Assembly (NCBI GenBank): GCA_027306605.1
Contig: DAHUZK010000078.1
Coordinates: 1 to 64,000 of the forward strand
Source: Acidimicrobiaceae bacterium
Lineage (GTDB): Bacteria > Actinomycetota > Acidimicrobiia > Acidimicrobiales > RAAP-2
DNA length: 64,000 bases
Direction of reading: 5' to 3'
Of the stretch, positions 33,678 to 41,538 are shown piece by piece; within the stretch, counting starts at the first letter, position 1, and each line of letters starts with the position of its first letter. The notes under the pieces are model-generated. The model ran no database searches. It saw only the letters and a list, made by a program, of their open reading frames with translations, and had not been told where the DNA came from. The position numbers and the translations under genes are program-made.

Positions 33678-34322
33678 CTAGTCCGGGGGCCGCAGGATGT
33701 GCGCCGCCGTGTCGGCCCACTGCCGAGCCAGGGCGGTGGGATCATCCCCTTCGGCCGGCATCACACCGGCGGCGTATCCGATGAAGACGCCCACGACCAT
33801 GGCGCTGAGGACCCGGGCCACCGCGGCGGCGCCGTCCCGCTCGACCAGGTCCGGTCGGTTCTCGGTGACCCACTGCTCGAGCGAGGCCTGGAAGGAGGAG
33901 TAGAGGTCGGTTCCGACGCTGCGGGCGGTGGACTCGCCCCGCATGGCCTCGCCGACCATGAGCCGGACGAAATCCTCGACGTCGAACATCGAGCGCATGT
34001 AGTCGGCCAGCATCTCGGCGAGCGTGAGACCCGTGGCGGGGGAGCCGTCCTCCCCGGGTGGCGCGGTGATGGGCAGGTACCCGCGCTCCACCAGGACGGC
34101 CTCGAGCAGATCTCGCTTGCTCGGGAAGTAGTGGTAGAGCGAGGCCACGTTCAGGCCGGCTGCGGAGGCCAGATCCCGCATGCTCGTCCCGTCGACGCCT
34201 CGCTGGGACATCAACGACAGCGCGATGTCGAGGATCCGGGCCCGCGTGGTGGGCGGGTCGCTCTCTCCGGCGTTGCCGCGCTCCCTGTGGCTGCGCCCCT
34301 TCGGTCGGGTCTCGATCGTCAT
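33678..34322 (-). CDS. TetR/AcrR family transcriptional regulator
   Basis: A 214-aa TetR protein: HTH at about residues 27-72 (RILDIALSLMSQRGVDGTSMRDLASAAGLNVASLYHYFPSKRDLLEAVL) followed by a helical ligand domain with DVEDFVRLMVGEAMRGES. I chose ATG 34322; the longer open frame upstream is not family-like. It faces the P450-ferredoxin-dehydrogenase operon across a 337-bp region that holds an 18-bp palindrome and an STGAC-type site, so it is a candidate local regulator of that operon, and a second candidate for the regulon. Confidence 0.9.
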   Translation of the reverse strand: MTIETRPKGRSHRERGNAGESDPPTTRARILDIALSLMSQRGVDGTSMRDLASAAGLNVASLYHYFPSKRDLLEAVLVERGYLPITAPPGEDGSPATGLTLAEMLADYMRSMFDVEDFVRLMVGEAMRGESTARSVGTDLYSSFQASLEQWVTENRPDLVERDGAAAVARVLSAMVVGVFIGYAAGVMPAEGDDPTALARQWADTAAHILRPPD

Positions 34323-34659
34323 CTCGTTCCATTTCTCCGCGTGCGAAGGCCGGGTTGACCACCCCCGGATCGCGGGACTGTCGGAATTCTGCCCCACCGC
34401 GCACGTCGTGCGGCGACGTCGCTGCTCAGGAGGCGTTTTCACGGGTCCGGAGCCGGCGCACGACGACGTCGTCGGGCGGAGTGGCGCGGCCGCGCCACCC
34501 CCGAACAATCGTTTGACTACTATGACGCCGGAGTCAGTTCTCCGCCGCCGCCGTCAGTTCCCGCGACGGCGGAGCCGGCTGCTCTGCGAACACGAAGCCA
34601 ACGCCCCGGTGCGAAACCGACGTCGGGGTGCGAACCCGACGGAGGGGTGCGAGGGAAAG
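34323..34659. promoter_or_regulatory. 337-bp divergent regulatory region (TetR / P450 operon)
   Basis: Holds a perfect 18-bp palindrome at 34481-34498 (GTGGCGCGG-CCGCGCCAC), a possible -35 TTTGAC near 34512, TACTAT at 34518-34523, and the STGAC-type site at 34522-34537. A direct repeat GTCAGTTC occurs at 34533 and again near 34551. The region is locally less G+C-rich. No gene is visible in it. Confidence 0.5.
34522..34537. promoter_or_regulatory. Candidate regulon operator, site 5 (ATGAC-N6-GTCAG)
   Basis: ATGAC gccgga GTCAG, 120 bp upstream of the P450 gene and overlapping a possible -10 (TACTAT). The outermost base of the left half deviates from C/G. Confidence 0.5.
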
Positions 34660-35907
34660 ATGACAGAGGTCAAGTCGGCGACGGACCCCGCGGTGGTCCC
34701 CTTCGATCCGTTCGAGCTCAAGGACGTCGTCGGGGGCAACATCCGCGACCCCTACCCCCGGCTGCACGAGCTGTGCCGGGAGTCGCCGGTCCACACCGGT
34801 CCGATCGACATGGGGGAGGGGGCCGACGAGCCCGACCCCTCCAGGCCGCCGCCCGTGACGGTGTTCGGCTTCGAGGAAGTCGTCCAGGTGCTGCGCGACA
34901 ACGAGACCTACTCCTCGGGCGTCTACACCGACGTCATGGGGATGGTCATGGGCCGCACCATCCTCGAGATGGACGAGCCCGAGCACCGCATGAACAGGGC
35001 GCTCGTCGCCCCGAGCTTCCGGTCCAAGGTCCTCGAGCGCTGGGAGGAGGACCTGGTGGCGCTCGTGGTCAACGAGCTCGTCGACTCCTTCGTCGACTCC
35101 GGTCGCGCCGACCTCGTACGCGAGATCACCTTCAACTTCCCGGTGCAGGTGATCGCCCGCATCCTGGGTCTGCCCCGCTCGGACTACCCCAAGTTCCAGC
35201 GCTGGGCCCTCGAGATCACGAGCGTCGCCGCCAACTTCGAGCGCGGCATGGCGGCCTCGGCCGCGCTGGGGGACTACTTCGTCGACGTCATGGCCGAGCG
35301 CCGGTCCACCCCCGGCGACGACCTCATCAGCGACCTCGTACGCGCCGAGGTGGACGGTGAGCGCCTGAGCGACGAGGAGATCTATTCGTTCCTGCGGCTC
35401 CTGCTCCCCGCCGGCGTCGAGACGACGTACCGGGCGTCGGGCAGCCTGCTCTTCGCCTTGTTGCACGACCGGACACAATTCGACGCCCTCTTCGGCGACC
35501 GCGCCCTGTTCGCACAGGCCTTCGAGGAGGTCGTCCGCTGGGAGCCGCCGGTGACGGTGATCCTGCGCCGGGCCGCACGGGACGCGGAGCTGGCCGGCGT
35601 GAAGATCGAGCAGGGGGCCGACATCGCGCTGATGATCGGCGCGGCGAACCGTGACGAGCGCAAGTACAAGGATCCAGACCGCTTCGACATGTTCCGCGAT
35701 CAGCGCCAGCACGTCGGTTTCGGCTTCGGGGTGCACGTGTGCCTGGGGATGCATCTCGCCCGCATGGAGTCGCGGGTCGCCCTCAACACGCTGTTCGACC
35801 GGCTCGGGCCGTTCACCCTGGACCCGCAGGCCGAGGCCCCCCATATCGAGGGGATGGCGTTCCGTTCCCCGCTCTCCCTGCCGGTGGTGTTCGGCGCGGG
35901 GGGGTAG
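34660..35907 (+). CDS. Cytochrome P450
   Basis: A 415-aa soluble bacterial P450. The I-helix has AGVETT at residues 251-256 (acid-alcohol pair E254-T255), the K-helix ExxR is E290-R293 (EEVVRWEPP), and the haem Cys is C361 in FGFGVHVCLGMHLAR. Soluble P450s insert oxygen using electrons from a small ferredoxin, and the ferredoxin gene follows directly. A fused acyl-CoA dehydrogenase comes next, so terminal or side-chain hydroxylation of a bulky hydrocarbon or acid before beta-oxidation is plausible (CYP125/142-like logic), but the subfamily cannot be fixed by eye. ATG 34660 is preceded by GAGGGAAAG. Confidence 0.95.
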   Translation: MTEVKSATDPAVVPFDPFELKDVVGGNIRDPYPRLHELCRESPVHTGPIDMGEGADEPDPSRPPPVTVFGFEEVVQVLRDNETYSSGVYTDVMGMVMGRTILEMDEPEHRMNRALVAPSFRSKVLERWEEDLVALVVNELVDSFVDSGRADLVREITFNFPVQVIARILGLPRSDYPKFQRWALEITSVAANFERGMAASAALGDYFVDVMAERRSTPGDDLISDLVRAEVDGERLSDEEIYSFLRLLLPAGVETTYRASGSLLFALLHDRTQFDALFGDRALFAQAFEEVVRWEPPVTVILRRAARDAELAGVKIEQGADIALMIGAANRDERKYKDPDRFDMFRDQRQHVGFGFGVHVCLGMHLARMESRVALNTLFDRLGPFTLDPQAEAPHIEGMAFRSPLSLPVVFGAGG

Positions 35908-35910
35908 GTT
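35905..35910 (+). promoter_or_regulatory. Internal leaderless -10 TAGGTT overlapping the P450 stop
   Basis: TAGGTT contains the P450 stop codon and ends 8 nt before ATG 35919. It may give a second transcript starting inside the operon. Confidence 0.4.
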
Positions 35911-35918
35911 TCGTTCGC

Positions 35919-36002
35919 ATGGGCGACGGAGCCAGCCCGCGGCACGGTGCCGCGGCGACGGTGGGGGACGAGGACGAGTCGGCGCGGCGAGGCGCCAGGT
36001 GA
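35919..36002 (+). CDS. Possible 27-aa leader peptide coupled to ferredoxin
   Basis: A 27-codon ORF (MGDGASPRHGAAATVGD...) with a leaderless -10 hexamer 8 nt upstream. Its TGA overlaps the GTG start of the ferredoxin gene, a translational-coupling geometry. The peptide has no recognisable motif, so it may merely carry ribosomes to the ferredoxin start. Confidence 0.35.
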   Translation: MGDGASPRHGAAATVGDEDESARRGAR

Positions 36003-36229
36003 GCGATCCGCTCGAGATCCGGATCGACGCGGAGCGCTGCATGGGCTCGGGCAACTGCGTCTTCTGGGCACCCGACACGTTCGACCTGAGCGAGGACGGC
36101 CACTCCGTCGTCACCGACCCCTTGGCCACCGACGAAGAGCGGCTGCGCATCGCCGCGCAGGGCTGCCCCGTCGGCGCCATCACCCTCTGGCGCGCCGGCG
36201 CCGAGGTCCCGTTGGAGGAGGGCTCTTAA
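35999..36229 (+). CDS. [3Fe-4S] ferredoxin, P450 partner
   Basis: A 76-aa ferredoxin. Cluster ligands are C14, C20 and C56 (ERCMGSGNC, QGCPVGAI). The middle position of the usual CxxCxxC is Ser17, which gives the three-Cys pattern of [3Fe-4S] ferredoxins that serve actinobacterial P450s. It lies 91 bp downstream of the P450 gene and immediately upstream of a dehydrogenase. The GTG start overlaps the end of a 27-codon ORF. A ferredoxin reductase is not in the window and must come from elsewhere. Confidence 0.92.
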   Translation: MSDPLEIRIDAERCMGSGNCVFWAPDTFDLSEDGHSVVTDPLATDEERLRIAAQGCPVGAITLWRAGAEVPLEEGS

Positions 36230-38482
36230 GTGCCGATCGCCGTCACCGAAGACCACGAGGCGCTGCGCGCCGCGGTGCAGCGCTGGGCGCAGACGCACTG
36301 CCCGCCGGCCGTGCCCCGTGCCGCCGCGGATCCGGGCACCGCCGGCGGCCCCCAGGAGGACGTGCCCGCCGTCTGGGAGAAGATGGCGGCCCAGGGCTGG
36401 CTCGGCCTGCACCTCCCCGAGGACGAGGGTGGCCAGGGCTTCACGCTGGGCGAGCTGGCCGTCGTCGTCGAGGAGCTCGGGTACGCCCTGTTGCCGGGTC
36501 CGCTCCTTCCCACGCTGCTGGTGTCGGCCCTCGTGGAGCGCCACGGGGACCCCGGCGTCCGGGCGCGCCTCGTGCCCGGCCTCTCCGACGGGACGGTCAC
36601 GGCCGCCGTGTCGCTCGGGTCGGGCGTGCTGACGGCCGCCCCCGGGGTCGCCGGCGCGGGGTCGCTCACGCTCGGCGGGTCCGTGCGGCCCGTCCTCGGT
36701 GCGACCGGGGCGCGCCTGGTCCTGGTCCCGGTCGGCCAGGCCGGCGGCGACCGGTGGCTGTTGCTCGACCGGGAGGCGCAGCCGGACCTGCCGGCGGCCC
36801 AGCCCCTGCCCGGGATCGACGCCACCCGTCCGGTCTGGGGGCTGGACCTCACGAGCGGGCTCGAGGTCGACGCGGCGGACCAGCTGTGGCTCGACGGGGC
36901 CGACGTCCGTGCGCTGGCGCTCGTCCTCGGCGCAGCCGAGAGCGCCGGGATCGCGCGGTGGTGCCTCGAGACGGCCTCCGACTACGCCAAGGTGCGCGTG
37001 CAGTTCGGCCGCCCCATCGGGCAGTTCCAGGCGGTCAAGCACGCGCTGGCCGACATGCTGGTGGCGGTGGAGCAGTGCGCCGCGGTGGCCTGGGACGCTG
37101 CCGCCGCCTGGAGCGAGGAGGGGTCGCCGGACGACCGCGCGCTCAGCGCGACGATCGCCGGTGCCGTCGCGCTGGACGCGGCGGCCCGTTGCGCCAAGCA
37201 GTGCATCCAGATCCTCGGAGGAATCGGCTTCACCTGGGAGCACGACGCGCACTTCTACCTGAAGCGCGCCATGGCCAACGTGCAGCTGCTCGCCGCCGGC
37301 GACGTGGGCGGCCTCGACGACGCGGTAGCCGCGCTGGCGGTCGGTGGCGCGCGGCGCAACCTCACGGCCGACCTGCCTCACGAGGCCGAGGCGTTGCGAG
37401 AGGAGATCCGCTCGGTGGTGGCCCGGGTGGCGGCGGCGCCACCGGCGGAGCAGCGCGCCCTCTTCGCCGAGACCGGGCTGATCATGCCGCACTGGCCGGC
37501 GCCCTGGGGCCGGGGTGCATCGCCGCTGGAGCAGCTGGTGATCGACGAGGAGCTGGCGGCGGCCGGCCTCGGCCGACCCCATCTGGCGGTCGGCGCCTGG
37601 GCCCTGCCGACGCTCATCGCCCACGGCACGCCCGAGCAGCAGGAGCGCTGGGTCCGGCCGACCCTTCTCGGCCGGTTGACCTGGTGCCAGCTGTTCAGCG
37701 AGCCCGGCGCCGGGTCGGACCTCGCCTCACTGAGCACGCGGGCGGCGCGCGTCGAGGGCGGGTACGTGCTGAACGGGCAGAAGGTCTGGACCTCGCTGGC
37801 CCAGGCGGCCGACTTCGGCATCTGCCTGGCCCGGACGGATCCCGACGCTCCCAAGCACGCGGGGATCACCTACTTCGTCGTCGACATGCACGCCCAGGGC
37901 ATCGACGTCCGGCCGTTGCGCGAGCTCACCGGCGCAGCCATGTTCAACGAGGTCTTCTTCAACGACGTCTTCGTGCCCGACGACGCGGTGGTCGGGCGAC
38001 CCGGGGACGGTTGGCGCATCGGCCGCACGACACTGGCCAACGAGCGCGTCTCCATGTCGTCGGGTGCGTCCTTCGGCAACGGGGTGGAGTCGTTGATCCG
38101 GACGGTGGCGAGGCGCCACCAGCGCGGTGACGACGTCGCAGCGAGCCTGGAGTCGCGGCTCGGGCACCTGATCGCCGAGGCGCAGTCCATCGCCCTGCTC
38201 GGACACCGCTCCACCCTGCGCACGCTCTCGGGCGTCGACCCGGGCAGTGGATCGAGCGTGCGCAAGCTGTTGGGCGTCGAGCACGAGCAGAGGGTCCAAG
38301 AGATGGGGATGGCGCTCTACGGCGCCGACGGCGCGGTGCTCGACGGCAAGGCGCAACGATGGGAGGAGGGCTTCCTCGCCACCCGCTGCCTGACCATCGC
38401 CGGAGGGACGAGCGAAGTGCAGCGCAACGTCATCGCCGAGCGCATGCTGGGCCAGCCGAGGGATCCCGAGCCGGGGACCTGA
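36230..38482 (+). CDS. Fused double acyl-CoA dehydrogenase (FadE34-like architecture)
   Basis: A 750-aa protein made of two dehydrogenase domains. The first (about 1-375) is beta-type with QILGGIGFTWEHDAHFYLKR; the second (about 385-750) is alpha-type with WCQLFSEPGAGSDLASL, KVWTSLAQAADFGICLARTD and IAGGTSEVQRNVIAERML. The fusion thus joins in one chain the two halves that are separate genes elsewhere in this window. Mycobacterial FadE34, a sterol side-chain enzyme, has the same fused plan. GTG 36230 directly follows the ferredoxin stop, with GGAGGAGGG before it. The P450-ferredoxin-dehydrogenase order suggests consecutive oxidation steps on one substrate. Confidence 0.92.
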   Translation: MPIAVTEDHEALRAAVQRWAQTHCPPAVPRAAADPGTAGGPQEDVPAVWEKMAAQGWLGLHLPEDEGGQGFTLGELAVVVEELGYALLPGPLLPTLLVSALVERHGDPGVRARLVPGLSDGTVTAAVSLGSGVLTAAPGVAGAGSLTLGGSVRPVLGATGARLVLVPVGQAGGDRWLLLDREAQPDLPAAQPLPGIDATRPVWGLDLTSGLEVDAADQLWLDGADVRALALVLGAAESAGIARWCLETASDYAKVRVQFGRPIGQFQAVKHALADMLVAVEQCAAVAWDAAAAWSEEGSPDDRALSATIAGAVALDAAARCAKQCIQILGGIGFTWEHDAHFYLKRAMANVQLLAAGDVGGLDDAVAALAVGGARRNLTADLPHEAEALREEIRSVVARVAAAPPAEQRALFAETGLIMPHWPAPWGRGASPLEQLVIDEELAAAGLGRPHLAVGAWALPTLIAHGTPEQQERWVRPTLLGRLTWCQLFSEPGAGSDLASLSTRAARVEGGYVLNGQKVWTSLAQAADFGICLARTDPDAPKHAGITYFVVDMHAQGIDVRPLRELTGAAMFNEVFFNDVFVPDDAVVGRPGDGWRIGRTTLANERVSMSSGASFGNGVESLIRTVARRHQRGDDVAASLESRLGHLIAEAQSIALLGHRSTLRTLSGVDPGSGSSVRKLLGVEHEQRVQEMGMALYGADGAVLDGKAQRWEEGFLATRCLTIAGGTSEVQRNVIAERMLGQPRDPEPGT

Positions 38483-38533
38483 GCGCGGGGCACCCGGTCC
38501 CGGGCAGGGCCGGCGGGCGGCAGTCGCTGACCG

Positions 38534-38552
38534 GCTACGTGCGTGTCATAGT
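38534..38552 (+). promoter_or_regulatory. Promoter with -10 CATAGT and a degenerate operator-like site
   Basis: CATAGT (38547-38552) ends 7 nt before ATG 38560. Overlapping it, GCTAC gtgcgt GTCAT at 38534-38549 keeps only the right half of the STGAC palindrome and the spacing, so I treat it as a doubtful tenth site. Confidence 0.35.
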
Positions 38553-38559
38553 CTGCGCC

Positions 38560-39819
38560 ATGCGCCTCGCACCCGACGAGTCCCTCGCCGAGTTCCGCCG
38601 CGAGTTCGAGGCCTGGCTCGACGAGCACCTTCCTGCGCCCGAAGTGACCGAGAATGAGCTGCGCCGGAGCTCGGCGCACCTGCCCGGATGGGCCCGGGCC
38701 TTCCAGCGTGAGATGTACGAGGCGGGCTACCTCGTCCCGGGCTGGCCGCCCGAGCTCGGCGGGCGCGACGCCACGCCGGAAGAGCAGATGGCCTATTTCG
38801 AGGTGGTGGCGGAGCGGCAGGTGCCGCGGTCGCTCAACCCGCAGGGCCTCTCCATCTGCGCCGCCTCCATCGTCGAATTCGGCACGCCCGAGCAGAGGGA
38901 GCGCTACGTGGTGCCGACGCTCAGGGGCGAGATCACGTGGTGCCTCGGGATGAGCGAGCCGAACGCCGGCAGCGACCTGGCATCGCTGAGCACGAGGGCG
39001 GAGAAGCGGGACGGGCACTTCCTCGTGAACGGCCAGAAGGTGTGGACGTCGGGCGCGCACGACGCCGACTTCTGCATGTGCTTCGTGCGCACCGACCCCC
39101 AGGCGCCGAAGCACCGGGGCATCAGCGTGCTGATCATCGACATGCGGACGCCGGGCATCACCTGCCGGAACCTGCCCGAACTGACCGGGCCGCACCACGT
39201 CGACTTCAACGAGGTCTTCTTCAGCGACGTGGAGGTGCCCGAGGAGAACCTGCTCGGCGAGCTCGACAACGGGTGGCGCGTCAGCCAGGGTTCCCTCCGC
39301 CACGAGCGGGGGATGCTCTGGATCATGAACGTCACGAAGATGGAGCGCACGTTGCGGGGCCTGCAGCGCCTGGCGGCACGTCCGGACGGGCGTGGCGGCA
39401 CGCTGGGCGACGACCCGCGCCTGGCGGAGGCGATCGGGCGCGTGGCGACGGACACCGCGGCCATCCGTGCGCTCGGGTACCGCGGCTTCGCCAAGTCGAA
39501 GCGAGGTGACGTGCCGCCGGAGCACATGATCCTCAAGCTGTTCTCCAGCGAGGCGGAGCAGCGCGCCTGCCTCCTGGCCGAAGAGGCGCTGGGACTGGAC
39601 GGCGTCGACCTCGAGGGGCCCGGACCGAACCGCTTCACCGAGTGGGACCTGGAGCACTTTCCGCCCGACCCGGCCGACCAGGTCGTGATGGGTGCCAACT
39701 ACAACGGAGCCTGGGCCACCCAGTACCTGCGCTCCTTCTCGGGCACGATCGCCGGAGGCACCTCGGAGATCCAGCGCAACATCGTGGCCGAGCACGTCCT
39801 CGGTCTGCCGCGGCGCTGA
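38560..39819 (+). CDS. Acyl-CoA dehydrogenase, alpha-type
   Basis: A 419-aa dehydrogenase. Motifs: WCLGMSEPNAGSDLASLSTRA, KVWTSGAHDADFCMCFVRTD, and IAGGTSEIQRNIVAEHVLGLPRR. It carries the EIQR end but not the QxHGGxGFTW motif, like the alpha members of split pairs; no beta-type partner is adjacent, so it could act alone or pair with another subunit in the cell. ATG 38560 is fixed by the -10 CATAGT. It follows the fused dehydrogenase by 77 bp with its own promoter. Confidence 0.9.
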   Translation: MRLAPDESLAEFRREFEAWLDEHLPAPEVTENELRRSSAHLPGWARAFQREMYEAGYLVPGWPPELGGRDATPEEQMAYFEVVAERQVPRSLNPQGLSICAASIVEFGTPEQRERYVVPTLRGEITWCLGMSEPNAGSDLASLSTRAEKRDGHFLVNGQKVWTSGAHDADFCMCFVRTDPQAPKHRGISVLIIDMRTPGITCRNLPELTGPHHVDFNEVFFSDVEVPEENLLGELDNGWRVSQGSLRHERGMLWIMNVTKMERTLRGLQRLAARPDGRGGTLGDDPRLAEAIGRVATDTAAIRALGYRGFAKSKRGDVPPEHMILKLFSSEAEQRACLLAEEALGLDGVDLEGPGPNRFTEWDLEHFPPDPADQVVMGANYNGAWATQYLRSFSGTIAGGTSEIQRNIVAEHVLGLPRR

Positions 39820-40025
39820 GCTCGCCGGGAGCACGCCCGGGGCACTCGGCGCCCGTGACGGCCGTTGCGTACGGACAACGAGTGCACAAAGAGTTGACGG
39901 ATTCGCGTTTGCCCTGCGTAGAGCGCGCAGGATCATGACAATTAGTCAAAAGGTCCCATTCAATTCGCCGCGTCCGGACCCGATATTGACTCTCGGGAAG
40001 AGAAGTCGAGAGGGGGAAGGACAGC
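39820..40025. promoter_or_regulatory. 206-bp region before the secreted CAP/propeller gene
   Basis: A locally A+T-richer stretch. A possible -35 TTGACG lies at 39894-39899 with GTAGAG about 18 bp downstream. TGAC-aatta-GTCA at 39936-39948 is a perfect palindrome but with a 5-bp spacer. CTCTCG (39990-39995) and CGAGAG (40007-40012) can form a hairpin right before the RBS GGGGGAAGG, which could modulate translation. Confidence 0.45.
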
Positions 40026-41513
40026 GTGCAGACCCGTGCCCGTCGTCGAGTCGCGACGCTTCTGCTGCCACTGGGAGCACTCGTCATGAGCGCCATGGCA
40101 TCCGGGCTGTCCAGCAGCCCGGCATCGGCGGCAGGGATCGTGCCACCGTCGAATCCTCCGGCAAACATCGCGCCGAGCAGCGGTGACTGGCTCGCATCCA
40201 TCAACAACGCGCGCGCCCAGGAGGGTGTCGGCCCGATGGGTGTGTCGGAGTCGACGCTGTCCACGCTCCCGATCGACGAGCAGGTCTTCACCGTCGTCAA
40301 CAGCGAGCGCATCGACCGCGGCCTGCCCCCCATCGAGTACCTCACCTCGCAGCTCGACTCCTACGCGCAGGGAGGTGCCAATTCGGCGACCGATCCGTCC
40401 TTCCCGGGCTCGCTGGCCGGAGGCGCTCCCGTGACGTTCGGGGGTTCGGTCTGGGCCGGCGGACTGAGCAGCGTGCTGGAGGCGGACTACTACTGGATGT
40501 ACGACGACGGCTGGAGCGGCTCGACCACGACCAACGCCGCCTGCAGCCTGGCCGATCCCAGCGGGTGCTGGGGGCACCGCGACATCATCTTGCACCCGTT
40601 CGCCAACTGCCCGAGCGGCGCGCCGGTGTTGTCGATGGGCGCAGCGTTCTCTCCGGGCGGCTACTCGGGCGGTTCGATGGCGGCCATCCTCGTCAGCTCG
40701 TGCGGACCGCCGGCCGACGTCATCGTGTCCTGGGGCCAGGTGGCGGCGACCGTCGAGTCCGGTTCGCGGACGGTCGGCATGGCGCCCTTGGGCAACGGAA
40801 CCGGCTACTGGGAGGTTGAGGCGAACGGCACGGTCGCCGCCTTCGGCGCCGCGCAGAACTTCGGATCGCTCTCGGGCCCGCTGAACCGGCCGATCGTGGG
40901 CATCGCCGCCACCCCCGACGGTGGTGGCTACTGGCTCGTCGCCTCCGACGGGGGCATCTTCAGCTTCGGGAATGCAGCGTTCTACGGCTCGGCGGGCTCG
41001 CTGCGGCTCAATCAGCCGATCGTCGGGATGACCGCCACCCCCGACGGCGGAGGCTACTGGCTCGTCGCCTCCGACGGCGGCATCTTCTCCTACGGCGATG
41101 CACGCTTCTTCGGGTCGATGGGAGGCAGATGGCTCAACCAGCCGATCGTGGGCATCGCAGCCGACCCGGCCACCGGCGGCTACTGGGAGGTGGCAGCCGA
41201 CGGCGGCATCTTCAGCTTCAACGCCCCGTTCTTCGGGAGCACGGGCAGCCTCCGGCTCAACAGGCCGATCGTGGGCATGGAGTCCTCGCCGAACGGCCAG
41301 GGCTACCGGTTCGTGGCTTCCGACGGTGGCATCTTCGCCTTCGGGCAGGCGCCCTTCGACGGCTCGACCGGCAGCCTGGCGCTGGTGGCACCGGTGGTCG
41401 GCATGGCGGCGGACAACGTCACCAACGGCTACTGGATGGCCGGCGCCGACGGCGGGATCTTCACCTTCGGGGGGGCCTCGTACCTGGGCCGGTTGGTCAG
41501 CTCGTTGGGCTGA
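40026..41513 (+). CDS. Secreted CAP-like domain protein with C-terminal propeller repeats
   Basis: A 495-aa exported protein. Residues 1-36 are a signal peptide (MQTRARRRVATLLLP ... ASA). Residues about 50-235 look like a CAP/SCP-like domain (VFTVVNSERIDRGLPPIEYLTSQLDSYAQGGA, later GCWGHRDIILHP). Residues about 250-495 contain five to six repeats of roughly 42 residues with a GYWLVASDGGIFSFGxAxFxGS signature, a propeller-like repeat frequent in acidimicrobial secreted proteins as I recall it. The repeats are also similar at DNA level, so recombination may change their number. RBS GGGGGAAGG precedes GTG 40026. Likely surface binding or wall association. Confidence 0.75.
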   Translation: MQTRARRRVATLLLPLGALVMSAMASGLSSSPASAAGIVPPSNPPANIAPSSGDWLASINNARAQEGVGPMGVSESTLSTLPIDEQVFTVVNSERIDRGLPPIEYLTSQLDSYAQGGANSATDPSFPGSLAGGAPVTFGGSVWAGGLSSVLEADYYWMYDDGWSGSTTTNAACSLADPSGCWGHRDIILHPFANCPSGAPVLSMGAAFSPGGYSGGSMAAILVSSCGPPADVIVSWGQVAATVESGSRTVGMAPLGNGTGYWEVEANGTVAAFGAAQNFGSLSGPLNRPIVGIAATPDGGGYWLVASDGGIFSFGNAAFYGSAGSLRLNQPIVGMTATPDGGGYWLVASDGGIFSYGDARFFGSMGGRWLNQPIVGIAADPATGGYWEVAADGGIFSFNAPFFGSTGSLRLNRPIVGMESSPNGQGYRFVASDGGIFAFGQAPFDGSTGSLALVAPVVGMAADNVTNGYWMAGADGGIFTFGGASYLGRLVSSLG

Positions 41514-41538
41514 CCGCTCGGGCCGGCGCCGGCGCCGC

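Noticed and set aside
38534-38549. GCTAC-N6-GTCAT upstream of the dehydrogenase at 38560 as a regulon site
   Set aside because: The left half matches poorly; only position over the -10 supports it. Listed as doubtful within the promoter entry, not counted.
39936-39948. TGAC-aatta-GTCA as a tenth regulon site
   Set aside because: The spacer is 5 bp, while all nine accepted sites have exactly 6; a dimeric repressor would be rotated by one base. Kept only as a separate palindrome.
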